Of a DNA stretch of 64,000 nt, positions 54,515 through 63,558 are shown piece after piece. Position 1 is the first letter of the stretch, and every line of letters starts with the position of its first letter. The stretch lies in IMG/VR virus record IMGVR_UViG_3300044730_002040, positions 1-64,000 of that record; one strand, written 5' to 3'. The notes under the pieces were generated by a model, which was not told the origin of the DNA, did no database searches, and saw only the letters and a list, made by a program, of their open reading frames with translations. Origin of the DNA: a virus. A program made the position numbers and the translations under genes.

Positions 54515-56043
54515 CACCAATATTTTACCAATGTACTGTCTTGAACAATCAGGACCCTTTGATGCTCGGAAGGGTTAGAGCAAGAATTAATATTATTAAT
54601 TACCCCGATGTCTTAAAATCTGTTACATCACCCGATTGGAATGAGGAAAAGGATATTTGGACTGAAAGAGACCCTTTGATTTTTTACCCCCTATTACCTT
54701 ACTTCATTTATCAGGTTCCGAATGTAGGTGAACTTATTCAAGTTATTTTTGTAAATTCAGATTTCAAATACCAAAATCAATATTACGTACAAAGTAACTT
54801 TTTTTCCGTAAACTCAGCATTTAATACCAACAATAGTGGAGGTGCGAAATTTACTGGAACGGGAATGCAGTTCAAAGCACCAAAAAACATAAAAAACCAA
54901 AATGGTACTTGGCCAGCTAAAAGTTTTCTAAAAGGAATTTATCCTGAACCTGGTGACAATGCTTTGTTGGGTAGAGGAAGCACTGACGTTGTCGTAAAAG
55001 AAACTGATGTACTTTTACGTGCTGGAAAGTATAGTGCAACACCACAATCAAATTTAGAAACACCACCAAATGACAATAGGTCTTTCATACAACTCTCTAT
55101 TTTTGATAAAACAAAAGTTTCAGAAAATTTTACAAAACAAATTGTTTCAAAACCCATTACTTTACCTGTCAGACATCTTATTGAATGGGTTATTCTTAAT
55201 CCCGAAAATACTGTTGATAGATTTACTGGAGCAATATTTTTATATTCATTAAAAAGTGCCGTAGAAACAAACACAAATAACATTCAAGTTTCTACCGAAA
55301 TCCCTGAGGTAAATAAATTTTTGATTTATAAACAAGATTTCCAAGCTCTACCATTTCAAAGTGCTGTAGATTTGATTAATAACTTTATCAAAACCTGTAA
55401 TAGTAAAAATGTCTTGAGTGACGGGACAAAAATTTTTTCTGACAATCAAAACAAATTTCCAATCTATTTTAGACCAGGCAAGTTTACATATGATTTACTC
55501 ACTGACGCAAGTCCCGCAACTCCAATACAACAAATAATGAAAGATAATTTGACTTTGTTCAATAACAGAATCAAATTATTGCCTTCAGATGAAACTGCAT
55601 CATCCGATAGTCAGTTTGGGTTGATATGGAAAAAAGACACTGTTGGGTTACCAACTCAAACAGAAATTAAATCCATTACCTCGGAGGTTTTTGAACCCAA
55701 ACCAAAAACATATTCTGTGATGGGTGGACAAGAAATTTATCTTTTAAGTCAAGATTCTTCAATCGAAGGCAAAGGAAAAATAAATTTCGCGAATTCCATT
55801 TACGGTCTACCATTGAGTGCATTCACCGGCGAAATCAGAGCTAAAACTTCTTCGTTAGTAAGAGGTGAAGAATTACTTGAACTTTTAAACTTGATTGTAA
55901 GATTTCTTCTTACACATACACACGCCTACCCAGGTTTATCCCCTGTTGATGAAACGGAAGATGGTGCCAAGTCTAAAGATATTCAAACCCAAATGCGGAA
56001 TGCTGTGAATAAAATATTAAACAGTAATATTAGACTTAATTGA
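54511..56043 (+). CDS. Baseplate hub/spike protein with OB-fold (gp5-like)
   Basis: In this 510-residue protein the first ~100 residues read as an OB-fold: FYQCTVLNNQDPLMLGRVRA, then PLLPYFIYQVPNVGELIQVI. This is the G-R-V-R ... P-N-x-G-E pattern of T4 gp5 N-terminal domains and related baseplate spike proteins. The rest is less clear; there is no lysozyme motif. A late region contains FLLTHTHAYPGLSP, typical of spike-linked helices in marine T4-like phages. Likely sits at the baseplate centre. Confidence 0.68.
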   Translation: MTPIFYQCTVLNNQDPLMLGRVRARINIINYPDVLKSVTSPDWNEEKDIWTERDPLIFYPLLPYFIYQVPNVGELIQVIFVNSDFKYQNQYYVQSNFFSVNSAFNTNNSGGAKFTGTGMQFKAPKNIKNQNGTWPAKSFLKGIYPEPGDNALLGRGSTDVVVKETDVLLRAGKYSATPQSNLETPPNDNRSFIQLSIFDKTKVSENFTKQIVSKPITLPVRHLIEWVILNPENTVDRFTGAIFLYSLKSAVETNTNNIQVSTEIPEVNKFLIYKQDFQALPFQSAVDLINNFIKTCNSKNVLSDGTKIFSDNQNKFPIYFRPGKFTYDLLTDASPATPIQQIMKDNLTLFNNRIKLLPSDETASSDSQFGLIWKKDTVGLPTQTEIKSITSEVFEPKPKTYSVMGGQEIYLLSQDSSIEGKGKINFANSIYGLPLSAFTGEIRAKTSSLVRGEELLELLNLIVRFLLTHTHAYPGLSPVDETEDGAKSKDIQTQMRNAVNKILNSNIRLN

Positions 56044-56051
56044 TATTTATT
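56044..56051 (+). promoter_or_regulatory. Candidate late promoter box
   Basis: TATTTATT overlaps the stop of the OB-fold gene and ends 11 bases before the ATG at 56063. Confidence 0.5.
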
Positions 56052-56062
56052 AAAAAAGTCTA

Positions 56063-57571
56063 ATGTCAGTTTTAAGGTCATACGTAGATAAAAATAACAC
56101 CATAGTTTCAAATTCTTTAGTAAACACAGGTAGAAACCCTGTGATGGAATTGAATTTTGGTGCTTCCTACATTGCCGTACCTAATTTCGGGTTTTCCCGT
56201 ATATTATTTGACCTTGATTTAGATTTATTAATCGAAAACATAGAAAGTGGTATAATTTCAACAGGTTGTACATCTGCTATGACCCACACATTGAAAATGA
56301 CAAACACTTCTTCTTTCGATAACGAATTACTGAACACCTTCATGTCTAACGACAGGAGAAGAGCAAGCTCGTTTGACTTGATTTTATTTAGAATTCCAAA
56401 AACGTCGGGAACTACAGGAAATACTCAAACTTGGGATGAAGGTGTTGGATATGACTACAACGACTTCAACTTAGCGAGAAATTCTTCAGTTGGTGGTTCA
56501 AACCCACTAACTTACGTGGACCCTAGAGCCTATTCAACAAGACCATCAAATTGGTTTCAAACTCAGACTGTATCCAATTGGTCAGAACCTGGTGTATACA
56601 ATAATAAGAACCAAGGTTTGGTTAATTTCACAGGGTTGACCATAATAGCCACCCAACATTTTGAGTTCGGTAATGAGGATATAAACATGGATATGAGCAA
56701 CGAGATAAATTCCATTCTTAACGGAACACTAACGGGTGTAACAGGTTGGGGTATTGCTTATCTTCCATCTATAGAAAACATATCAGGTCTTACGGATAGT
56801 TACAGCGTTGCCTTCTTTTCAAGACATACACAAACTTTTTATCAACCGTTCCTTCTTACAACTTATGACGATTTAATTCAAGATGATAGAAATAGATTTT
56901 TGAAAAACCAAGTTAACAAACTTTACCTGTACATATATCAGAATGGAGATGCGGTTAATTTAGACGAATTACCTTTAGTTACAATCCAACAAAGAGATGG
57001 AACAGTTTACAATAACTTGTCAGGTTTAACAACTTGCTTGAGAACGAGAGGGGTCTATGAGTGTATTATACCGAACTCATTCACGGGCTCACCTACACCA
57101 TGTATGTTTTACGATGTTTGGTCAAATTTGAAAATAAACGGACAATCCTTGGGAAACGTCAAAAATCAATTTGTTCTTCAAGAATACTCTGCGGGGATAC
57201 AGATTGGTGTTAGTAGTCATGAGCCTGAAAAATTTGGTTTTGATATCTATGGTATTTTACAAAATGAAAATATTATAAACTCAGACATAAGAAAAGTTGG
57301 AGTTACAATCAAGAAAGCATATACAGGACAACAACCTTTAGACGGTGTTACAGCTTTCTACCGAGTTTATGTTAAAGAGGGTACAACTGAAGTCCAAGTG
57401 CAAGATTGGACACCAATCAATAGAACACCTAATGAATACTATTTTATGATTGATATGAGAGATAAAATTCCAAATCAATATTATGTAGACATTCAAGTGA
57501 ATACTTCAGGAGAGAAAGATACTTATAAAAGACAATTAACCTTTAATGTAGTAAATGAAAAAGATAGTTAA
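56063..57571 (+). CDS. Putative virion structural protein
   Basis: This 502-residue protein starts MSVLRSYVDKNNTIVSNSLV, with LNFGASYIAVPNFGFSRILF and a C-terminal Ig-like domain (TIKKAYTGQQPLDG, FYRVYVKEGTTEVQV). It is rich in beta strands and Asn/Thr, typical of baseplate wedge or fibre-connector proteins. Has its own TATTTATT box. Overlaps the next gene by 17 bases. Exact role unknown. Confidence 0.6.
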   Translation: MSVLRSYVDKNNTIVSNSLVNTGRNPVMELNFGASYIAVPNFGFSRILFDLDLDLLIENIESGIISTGCTSAMTHTLKMTNTSSFDNELLNTFMSNDRRRASSFDLILFRIPKTSGTTGNTQTWDEGVGYDYNDFNLARNSSVGGSNPLTYVDPRAYSTRPSNWFQTQTVSNWSEPGVYNNKNQGLVNFTGLTIIATQHFEFGNEDINMDMSNEINSILNGTLTGVTGWGIAYLPSIENISGLTDSYSVAFFSRHTQTFYQPFLLTTYDDLIQDDRNRFLKNQVNKLYLYIYQNGDAVNLDELPLVTIQQRDGTVYNNLSGLTTCLRTRGVYECIIPNSFTGSPTPCMFYDVWSNLKINGQSLGNVKNQFVLQEYSAGIQIGVSSHEPEKFGFDIYGILQNENIINSDIRKVGVTIKKAYTGQQPLDGVTAFYRVYVKEGTTEVQVQDWTPINRTPNEYYFMIDMRDKIPNQYYVDIQVNTSGEKDTYKRQLTFNVVNEKDS

Positions 57572-58025
57572 ATTAACAGAAAGTGATATTTCAAGACTTG
57601 TGAATAAAGTTTTGAAGGAGCAAGAATCTCCCAATTATATGTTCTTCAGTAATTTAGAACAATTAATCCGTCAAGCTAATTTACTTTTGGAATTAAATCC
57701 TGAAGTTATAGATGACATTCTATTGAATGGTCATGATTGGGCTGCCGACCACATCACTGTGGCAAAAGAAAACTTAGACCAAGTTTTTGATTTCATGATG
57801 AATGAGATTAAAGGCAAAGAACATGAAGAGGATAATGAAATGATGGACATGACAGAGGGGAGAAAAAAAACAGGAACCAAACTTTGTTCTAGAGGTAAAG
57901 CCGCAGCAAAAGCTAAATTCAAAGTTTATCCCTCGGCATATAGTTCGGGTTACGGAGTTCAAGTGTGTAAAGGTCGTATGCCAGGTTTAGATGGAAAAAA
58001 ACATTGCTCAGGTTCCTATTGTTAA
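57555..58025 (+). CDS. Cys-rich protein with possible capsid-targeting start
   Basis: This 156-residue protein starts MKKIVKLTESDISRLVNKVL followed by KEQ, an amphipathic helix ending in L-x-E. The C-terminal part has TGTKLCSRGKAAAKAKFKVY, PSAYSSGYGVQVCKGRM and HCSGSYC. I recognise the K-F-K-V-Y-P-S-A-Y pattern from small phage proteins of unknown function (DUF5872-like). It may be an internal head protein or DNA-binding basic protein. Confidence 0.65.
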   Translation: MKKIVKLTESDISRLVNKVLKEQESPNYMFFSNLEQLIRQANLLLELNPEVIDDILLNGHDWAADHITVAKENLDQVFDFMMNEIKGKEHEEDNEMMDMTEGRKKTGTKLCSRGKAAAKAKFKVYPSAYSSGYGVQVCKGRMPGLDGKKHCSGSYC

Positions 58026-58053
58026 TTGATTTTTTTTCATTTATTTTTGTAGA

Positions 58054-58467
58054 ATGGAAAGAAATATCACAGGTTACATCCCTCGTATATTATTCAGGAT
58101 ATACCTCACACTCAAAGAAAAATTCGACCCAAGACCTCCAATCGCAGCAGAGGAACAATTCTCAATTGACATATGTTCCAAATTGATTTCCAAAAAAGAC
58201 TCAGAACTTCATTACGCTCCGAAATCAAATAAAAGGTTTATTAGGAATGACGAATTTGACATTTTTATTGTCATAACAAGCAGAACTATACAAATTACCA
58301 ACCATGATTACAGTCATAGTGTATATATCGAAAATAATGACTTGTATGGTGAACTTTTAGAAAATTTTGACTCCGAAATAGAGCAAAGAAAAGAGGAACT
58401 TGAAATGGAGATTTCAAATAACATTCAACATTCCCTAAAAAATATTCTTCAAAAGGTCAATCAATAA
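58054..58467 (+). CDS. Protein of unknown function
   Basis: This 137-residue protein starts MERNITGYIPRILFRIYLTL, with a beta middle (FIVITSRTIQITNHDYSHSV) and a Glu-rich helix at the end (FDSEIEQRKEELEMEISNNI). It converges on the next gene with a seven-base overlap. No family recognised. Confidence 0.6.
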   Translation: MERNITGYIPRILFRIYLTLKEKFDPRPPIAAEEQFSIDICSKLISKKDSELHYAPKSNKRFIRNDEFDIFIVITSRTIQITNHDYSHSVYIENNDLYGELLENFDSEIEQRKEELEMEISNNIQHSLKNILQKVNQ

Positions 58468-59336
58468 TTTCCTGAAAAATATACATACAATACTTCAGGA
58501 ATTTTGAAACACGTTCTTTTTTCACCATTGTCGTTTACACAAGGGATTGGTTTCAATTGAGAAACTATTCTTTTTAACTCGACAGGAGCTTTAGATACTG
58601 CTGAATAAACCGATTCGACAGGATATAGTTTTTTTGGTTCGTAAATTTCTTTCAAAACTTTTTTTACCAAGGAATTGATAGATTCTTTTCTTGTTTTGTA
58701 TGAGACCATAGTTGGTTTGTTTCCTGTTCCAATTTTAGGGTTTTTTTTCTCTTCTCTCCTTTTTTGTTGACAAGCGGCTCTTTTTTGAGATTCGGACATT
58801 TTAGAGGCGACGTGAACGGCTCTACACTTAGGATATGATTTTGTTTTAGCTTCAGGTCTACCACAAGGTGGATGTTTTCCATTAACTTTACTACAGATGT
58901 TCACCCAAGGTCCCTTAGGTTCTTTACTTCCTTTAGGTTTTTTCTTTGTACCGAACCAAACAGCTAAATCTTCATCCAAAACCTTTTCTTCTTTAAGGGG
59001 TCCTACAGCCTTTTTAATGACATCCTCAGGGTTCTCTATATCAGCAATGTTACTTCCACCCTCATCACTTTGTCCTGTGTAAAATTGTTTCAAATATTCA
59101 TCAACCTTTGATATTTTCTTTGTTCTTCTTTCAATCTTTTCTCTTTCTTCAGGAGACTGTTTGAAATCACCATCTGCTTCCTCATAAGCAAGTTCTGCGT
59201 TTGTATAACTGTATACAGGTTCAATGAAAGGACCAAGTTCATCATTTGTCCACGGTTGTGGTGATAGAACAATTGGAACTTTAAATTTCCCACTACTTGC
59301 AGCAGTCGTGGCTTCTTTAATATTGAATTTTTTCAT
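58461..59336 (-). CDS. Cys/Lys-rich phage protein with possible targeting start
   Basis: This 291-residue protein starts MKKFNIKEATTAASSGKF, an I-K-E|A start like T4 internal proteins. The middle carries KPKGSKEPKGPWVNICSKVN, KHPPCGRPEAKTKSYPKCRA and KMSESQKRAACQQKRREEK. This Cys/Pro-rich basic pattern occurs in phage proteins of unknown role. A second L-V-x-K-V-L-K-E helix is near residue 220. It stands alone on the minus strand, with its own TATTTATT box. Confidence 0.65.
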   Translation of the reverse strand: MKKFNIKEATTAASSGKFKVPIVLSPQPWTNDELGPFIEPVYSYTNAELAYEEADGDFKQSPEEREKIERRTKKISKVDEYLKQFYTGQSDEGGSNIADIENPEDVIKKAVGPLKEEKVLDEDLAVWFGTKKKPKGSKEPKGPWVNICSKVNGKHPPCGRPEAKTKSYPKCRAVHVASKMSESQKRAACQQKRREEKKNPKIGTGNKPTMVSYKTRKESINSLVKKVLKEIYEPKKLYPVESVYSAVSKAPVELKRIVSQLKPIPCVNDNGEKRTCFKIPEVLYVYFSGNY

Positions 59337-59348
59337 ATATTATACTAT

Positions 59349-59356
59349 AATAAATA
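59349..59356 (-). promoter_or_regulatory. Candidate late promoter box
   Basis: TATTTATT on the minus strand ends 12 bases before the ATG at 59336, in the 26-base gap between divergent genes. Confidence 0.5.
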
Positions 59357-59362
59357 TTACAA

Positions 59363-59626
59363 ATGATTAATAATTTCAATCAGGAGACGGGAGGTCAACT
59401 TTTCGAGTCTATAAAATTCCAAGACCTCAAAGATGTTAGAAATTTGATAGAGGACTTGAACTTTGAACAATCTCTTTTTTTTCTAAATAAATGTGTCGAT
59501 TACTCTTATTCAAAAGGAGTTTTTTCGTTATTGGAAAGTGAAGTAATTTCAAAATCTTTATCAATAATAAATTCTAAGTTTATCAACAATAAAGACTTCA
59601 ACCAACAAGAAACAAATAATATTTAA
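59363..59626 (+). CDS. Small protein of unknown function
   Basis: This 87-residue protein starts MINNFNQETGGQLFESIKFQ, a polar, mostly helical sequence (DVRNLIEDLNFEQSLFFLNK). Divergent from the Cys-rich gene and followed directly by a bidirectional terminator. Not recognised. Confidence 0.6.
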   Translation: MINNFNQETGGQLFESIKFQDLKDVRNLIEDLNFEQSLFFLNKCVDYSYSKGVFSLLESEVISKSLSIINSKFINNKDFNQQETNNI

Positions 59627-59660
59627 AAAAAAGGGTCCCGAAGGACCCTTTTATATTTTG
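59623..59660. terminator. Bidirectional terminator
   Basis: An eight-pair stem AAGGGTCC / GGACCCTT (59631-59650) with a CGAA tetraloop has an A-run on the left and a T-rich run on the right. It ends the plus-strand gene at 59626 and the capsid gene at 59672 at once. Confidence 0.92.
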
Positions 59661-59671
59661 GTTAGACCATA

Positions 59672-61483
59672 TTATCTCAACTCTTTCAAATCGAATGTTC
59701 TAACTCCATCAACTGTGATTCTACCATAGAAACGGTTGTTAACCATTTTCTTAGCGTATCTAGTCATGATACCCTTGATAGGTGTGAAGTTGAATGGGTT
59801 ATACATTGTTGGAGTAAGTTGTAAAGGTACATATGGTGCGTAGATGTAACCTGTGTCAAGTAAAGATGTACCTTTGTGACCCAACAACACTTGGTTTGGT
59901 GGGAAATAAGGGTCTCTATACACTTGATATCTACCAGCTAAAGTACCAACTCTTTCAATACCCATGTTATATTGGTCTTGCTCAGGAGCTGCATTTGAAA
60001 CGTGGAAATACTCCAAGTCATCAAAAATTGCACTGATTTCAGAAGATACAACAATCCAGTTAGCACCACCTCTTAAAGTAGACTTATGGATTTGAGCTGA
60101 AATTTGGTTGATTGCTGTGATAAGCGTTTGGTTCCAGTCTTTCTGAGTGTAAGGAACTGCGTTAGTACCTAATCTCTTCCAACCGTTGTAATCCCATCTC
60201 AAGTTCCAAGCTGCACCTTTTCTAAGGTCTCTCAAGATTTCTCTATCGATTTCAGCTGCAACTTGCTCAGACAACAAAGCTGTCAATTCAGCTTCAGCGT
60301 CGATGTTGTGGAATGCTGCAACGTCTTGTGCCATTTCTGGTGACCATTGAGCTCTTAATTTTCTTTCAGTTACAGAAACTGTTACTGACATAAGGTCAAA
60401 TGAAACCTCACCCATTCTGTCTTCGAATTCCAAATTCTTGTAAATTCTGTATACAGGAGTGAAAGCTTGGTTATTTGCTGTAGTTGAAGAGAATGTTGAA
60501 CCTGTGTAACCATCAATACATCCTGTGCAACTTACACAACATGGAACCTGAAGGTCTACTTCAAGATAGATTTCTCCATCAGGAGTACAAAGGTCATCAT
60601 ACTGACCACCACCTGTTTTACTGTTAGGGAAAACTGCAGTTGCGTTCGTATTACCATACTGAACGATTCCTTTACCGTATCTCTGAGTTACAACTCTGAA
60701 AAGGTATGGACCACCAGCTTTTCCTGTACCAGTGTTGAGGTTATTTCCTGTTGCACTACCATAGATAGTCAAATCAGCCAAGAAAGACTCGTTGTCCATT
60801 GGTTGACCATCAGGACCAATTAATTTACCAGCACCATCGCTAGCAAAACCTGACATGATTAACAATACCTTTCTGTAATTGTCTTCACCATAACCTGAAA
60901 CATTTAAGTTCAAAGTTGTGTTGTTCCATACAGCGGTTACTGCAGTACCTGTCACAGCTGAGAATTGACCTTTAGAATAGTCATACAAACCTGGTGGGTC
61001 TAATGCTGGTTCGTTACCTTCATAAAATCTATCATAAAGGTCTCTTCCTGCATTATAATCGTAACCATTGTTTGGGTCTGTTGGACCGTTTGGTGCTCCT
61101 ACTGGTGCACGGTGAATACCGTTATCAGCAGTGCTTTCATCAGTATAACTTTGAATGTTAGGTACAAAGTAGAACAATTTACCAATTGGTAAGTTCATTG
61201 CTTGTACTGATACAATATCGTTAGCTAACAATTTAGAGAAAACTCTTCTAACGATAGGGAAAACCACAGTTTCAAACGCACCTGTATCAGATGTCGTTGC
61301 TGCTTCGTTGATTAAGTAACTTGCTTGGTTTTCATAAAGCTGAGCTACGTTTTCTTTCAAGTGACCTTTAAGACCCTCAAGGAATCCTAATTTGTCCCAC
61401 TTGCTGATTGTGTCTTCTTTGATAACTTTAAGGTGCTTAAGACCGATGTTACCAACAAGACCTGATTCTAATAATGCTCCCAT
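59672..61483 (-). CDS. gp23: Major capsid protein (gp23-like)
   Basis: This 603-residue protein (T4 gp23 is 521) has an N-terminal propeptide with a probable protease site LINE|AATTSDTG after Glu60. Next comes AFETVVFPIVRRVFSKLLAN, the gp23 core start. Later, ELTALLSEQVAAEIDREILR, GANWIVVSSEISAIFDDLEYFH and MTRYAKKMVNNRFYG are hallmark gp23 segments. An insertion at about 290-340 carries CCVSCTGC (315-322). Downstream of gp22, upstream of a bidirectional terminator. Confidence 0.96.
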   Translation of the reverse strand: MGALLESGLVGNIGLKHLKVIKEDTISKWDKLGFLEGLKGHLKENVAQLYENQASYLINEAATTSDTGAFETVVFPIVRRVFSKLLANDIVSVQAMNLPIGKLFYFVPNIQSYTDESTADNGIHRAPVGAPNGPTDPNNGYDYNAGRDLYDRFYEGNEPALDPPGLYDYSKGQFSAVTGTAVTAVWNNTTLNLNVSGYGEDNYRKVLLIMSGFASDGAGKLIGPDGQPMDNESFLADLTIYGSATGNNLNTGTGKAGGPYLFRVVTQRYGKGIVQYGNTNATAVFPNSKTGGGQYDDLCTPDGEIYLEVDLQVPCCVSCTGCIDGYTGSTFSSTTANNQAFTPVYRIYKNLEFEDRMGEVSFDLMSVTVSVTERKLRAQWSPEMAQDVAAFHNIDAEAELTALLSEQVAAEIDREILRDLRKGAAWNLRWDYNGWKRLGTNAVPYTQKDWNQTLITAINQISAQIHKSTLRGGANWIVVSSEISAIFDDLEYFHVSNAAPEQDQYNMGIERVGTLAGRYQVYRDPYFPPNQVLLGHKGTSLLDTGYIYAPYVPLQLTPTMYNPFNFTPIKGIMTRYAKKMVNNRFYGRITVDGVRTFDLKELR

Positions 61484-61511
61484 TTTGAGTATTTTTAGTT
61501 TTTGTTTATTT

Positions 61512-63134
61512 TTATTTTATCTTACTCATCAAATCTTTCATTCTCATAAACTGAGGATTTTCGTAAGTTTTTGATTCAATAAGATTGATTGCTGAACCTG
61601 AAGTCACAGTTGTATTCAACTTGTTTTCTACAGACTCAGTAATCGATTTACTTTCTCCTTGAGATAATTCTTCTTTGATTGACTTATAAAGACCTTTCGA
61701 CTCTTTCAAAGTCTCAACAGAATCAAATCTTCTTAGGATGTTAATTTTTTCCTTTTTAGTAGTTGAGTGTTCAGTGAACAATCTTGTTGCGTAAGCTAAG
61801 TTTGAATTAAAAATAGCCACTTCATTTAATTTTTCTCTGAATAAATTAAGAGCCTTTCTGTACTCCTCATTCTTTTCTCTCAACATACTTACTTCCGCCT
61901 CGAGGGATTCTACTTTAACTCCATTGTCTGTATACACATAGTTTCTATTGTTGGAAATTGCTTTTCTGTAACCTCTTCCTTCTTTAGAACCCATAGCGTA
62001 TGTTCTTGCAGCTTCTTTTGTTTCAGTTTTTTCATAGTCCTTGTAGTGACCTTTTACGTCACCAGCTTTCTTTTCAACACCGTCAACTTTTTTACGCTTG
62101 AACTCGTGCTTTTTAGAACCATATCCCTCTTTAGTTTCAGCCTTTACGATTTTGGATTTACCTTCCATATTAGCACCTTTCTTGTATTCGAATTTAGCTT
62201 TACCAGTTCCCATAGTAGCATTACCCTGCTTCATATCTTCTTTGAATCCACCTTTACCAGATGACTTGTAAGAAAATTTAGGACCTTTACCAATTCCAAC
62301 ACCTTTAGGTTTAATCGCTTTCTTGTGGTTGTACGCTTCGTCTAAATTGTCATCTTCATCAGATTTCTCATCTAGCATTGATTCGTCCTCTTCATCAGAT
62401 TCCATCATTTCATCTTCATCAGATTCCATCATTTCATCTTCATCAGATTCCATCATTTCATCTTCATCAGATTCCATCATTTCATCTTCATCAGATTCCA
62501 TCATTTCATCTTCATCAGATTCCTCATCCAAAGTAATTTCATACATTACTTCCTCACCTTCCATTTCAGGTTCCATTTCAGTTTCCATGTCAGTTTCCAT
62601 ATCTGTTTCCATGTCTTCATCAGAATCCTTGAACAAATCAGCAACAATTGCATCCAAGTCAGAATTTTCTTCCTCATTAACCTTAGATTTTGTTTTTGAT
62701 TCACCGAGTTTAATAATGTACTCATTATCTGAGTCATTGTCAGTGAGTTGAATTTCCTCATCGTCTTTTGTTACGATAATTCCATCCTCTTCACTCATAG
62801 CTTTGAAAACCTTTAAGATTTCCTCATCAGACGCTCCAGTCAAATCGATTGGAGTTTCATCAGAATCCATGTCAAGTTCCATTTCCATTTCACCCTCCAT
62901 GTCATCAACTTCTGCATCCATTTCAATGTCCATCTCTTCTTCATCAGAAGCGGGCATTTCCATTTCAGCGTCAACGTCAACCTCCTCTTGTTCAGAAAGA
63001 GATTCTTTTACTAATTGGTTGATTTCTTCCTTCATCGTTGAAGCAAGTATTCCTTTTGCATTTTCGGCGATAGCCTCTTCAACATTTTTCATTTGAATGA
63101 GCGCCTCTTCTACTAGATTTTTATTTTCTTGCAT
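61512..63134 (-). CDS. gp22: Prohead core scaffolding protein (gp22-like)
   Basis: In this 540-residue protein the C-terminal part has REKNEEYRKALNLFREKLNE, VAIFNSNLAYATRLFTEHST and KINILRRFDSVETL. These match gp22-type scaffold proteins just upstream of gp23. The middle is extremely acidic and contains five ESDEDEMM repeats, then a Lys/Gly-rich stretch (KGVGIGKGPKFSYKSSGKGG). N-terminus EEINQLVKESLSEQ could be a cleavage site. It is about twice the T4 length (269). Serves as the internal scaffold for prohead assembly. Confidence 0.85.
   Translation of the reverse strand: MQENKNLVEEALIQMKNVEEAIAENAKGILASTMKEEINQLVKESLSEQEEVDVDAEMEMPASDEEEMDIEMDAEVDDMEGEMEMELDMDSDETPIDLTGASDEEILKVFKAMSEEDGIIVTKDDEEIQLTDNDSDNEYIIKLGESKTKSKVNEEENSDLDAIVADLFKDSDEDMETDMETDMETEMEPEMEGEEVMYEITLDEESDEDEMMESDEDEMMESDEDEMMESDEDEMMESDEDEMMESDEEDESMLDEKSDEDDNLDEAYNHKKAIKPKGVGIGKGPKFSYKSSGKGGFKEDMKQGNATMGTGKAKFEYKKGANMEGKSKIVKAETKEGYGSKKHEFKRKKVDGVEKKAGDVKGHYKDYEKTETKEAARTYAMGSKEGRGYRKAISNNRNYVYTDNGVKVESLEAEVSMLREKNEEYRKALNLFREKLNEVAIFNSNLAYATRLFTEHSTTKKEKINILRRFDSVETLKESKGLYKSIKEELSQGESKSITESVENKLNTTVTSGSAINLIESKTYENPQFMRMKDLMSKIK
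62391..62522 (-). repeat. 24-base tandem repeat in scaffold gene
   Basis: Five near-perfect 24-base units encode ESDEDEMM. The DNA is nearly identical between copies, so it is young or kept uniform by recombination, and may vary in copy number. Confidence 0.88.
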
Positions 63135-63156
63135 AGCAATAATTATTGATTTAACT

Positions 63157-63164
63157 AATAAATA
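63157..63164 (-). promoter_or_regulatory. Candidate late promoter box for gp22-gp23
   Basis: TATTTATT on the coding strand ends 22 bases before the gp22-like ATG. No box lies between gp22 and gp23, so both probably share this one. Confidence 0.6.
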
Positions 63165-63203
63165 TTGTTAATTATAAAAAAAGTTAAAAAATTATGGAAT
63201 TTA

Positions 63204-63542
63204 TTATACTGCTGAGAAAAAACTTGAAACCTGTCTTGTCATAAAATCTATTTGCCAACCCATTTCTTTTCTCATGTCTATAACAGCTTGAATTTGTCTC
63301 CAGTCATCATCAAAAATTATTACGGTATCAACACTACTTCCCTCAATCAAACTAAATTGTAATCTCCAACTTACTGTAGCCATGGCAGATTTTACATCCA
63401 TGGTAGATGTTACAAGATTTGAACCGATAATTTGAAAACCTTGTTTTTCCAAATAATTGATACCTGAAGAAAAAGTATTACATTCGACTACGGCGAGAAG
63501 GTTGCCCTCCCTCGAATCTTTATAGGAAACAGAAATATACAT
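63204..63542 (-). CDS. Small protein of unknown function in head module
   Basis: This protein has 112 residues from ATG 63542 (MYISVSYKDSREGNLLAVVE); the in-frame ATG at 63599 lies in the terminator. It alternates strands and short helices, with FDDDWRQIQAVIDMRKEMGW near the end. It sits between DUF4494-like and gp22 genes, where T4 has the core genes 67 and 68, but no homology to those is visible. Confidence 0.6.
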   Translation of the reverse strand: MYISVSYKDSREGNLLAVVECNTFSSGINYLEKQGFQIIGSNLVTSTMDVKSAMATVSWRLQFSLIEGSSVDTVIIFDDDWRQIQAVIDMRKEMGWQIDFMTRQVSSFFSAV

Positions 63543-63558
63543 AAAAAGTAAATTTGAC

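Noticed and set aside
62323-62751. Plus-strand Ser-rich frame of 142 codons
   Set aside because: Antisense of the Asp/Glu-rich scaffold repeats.
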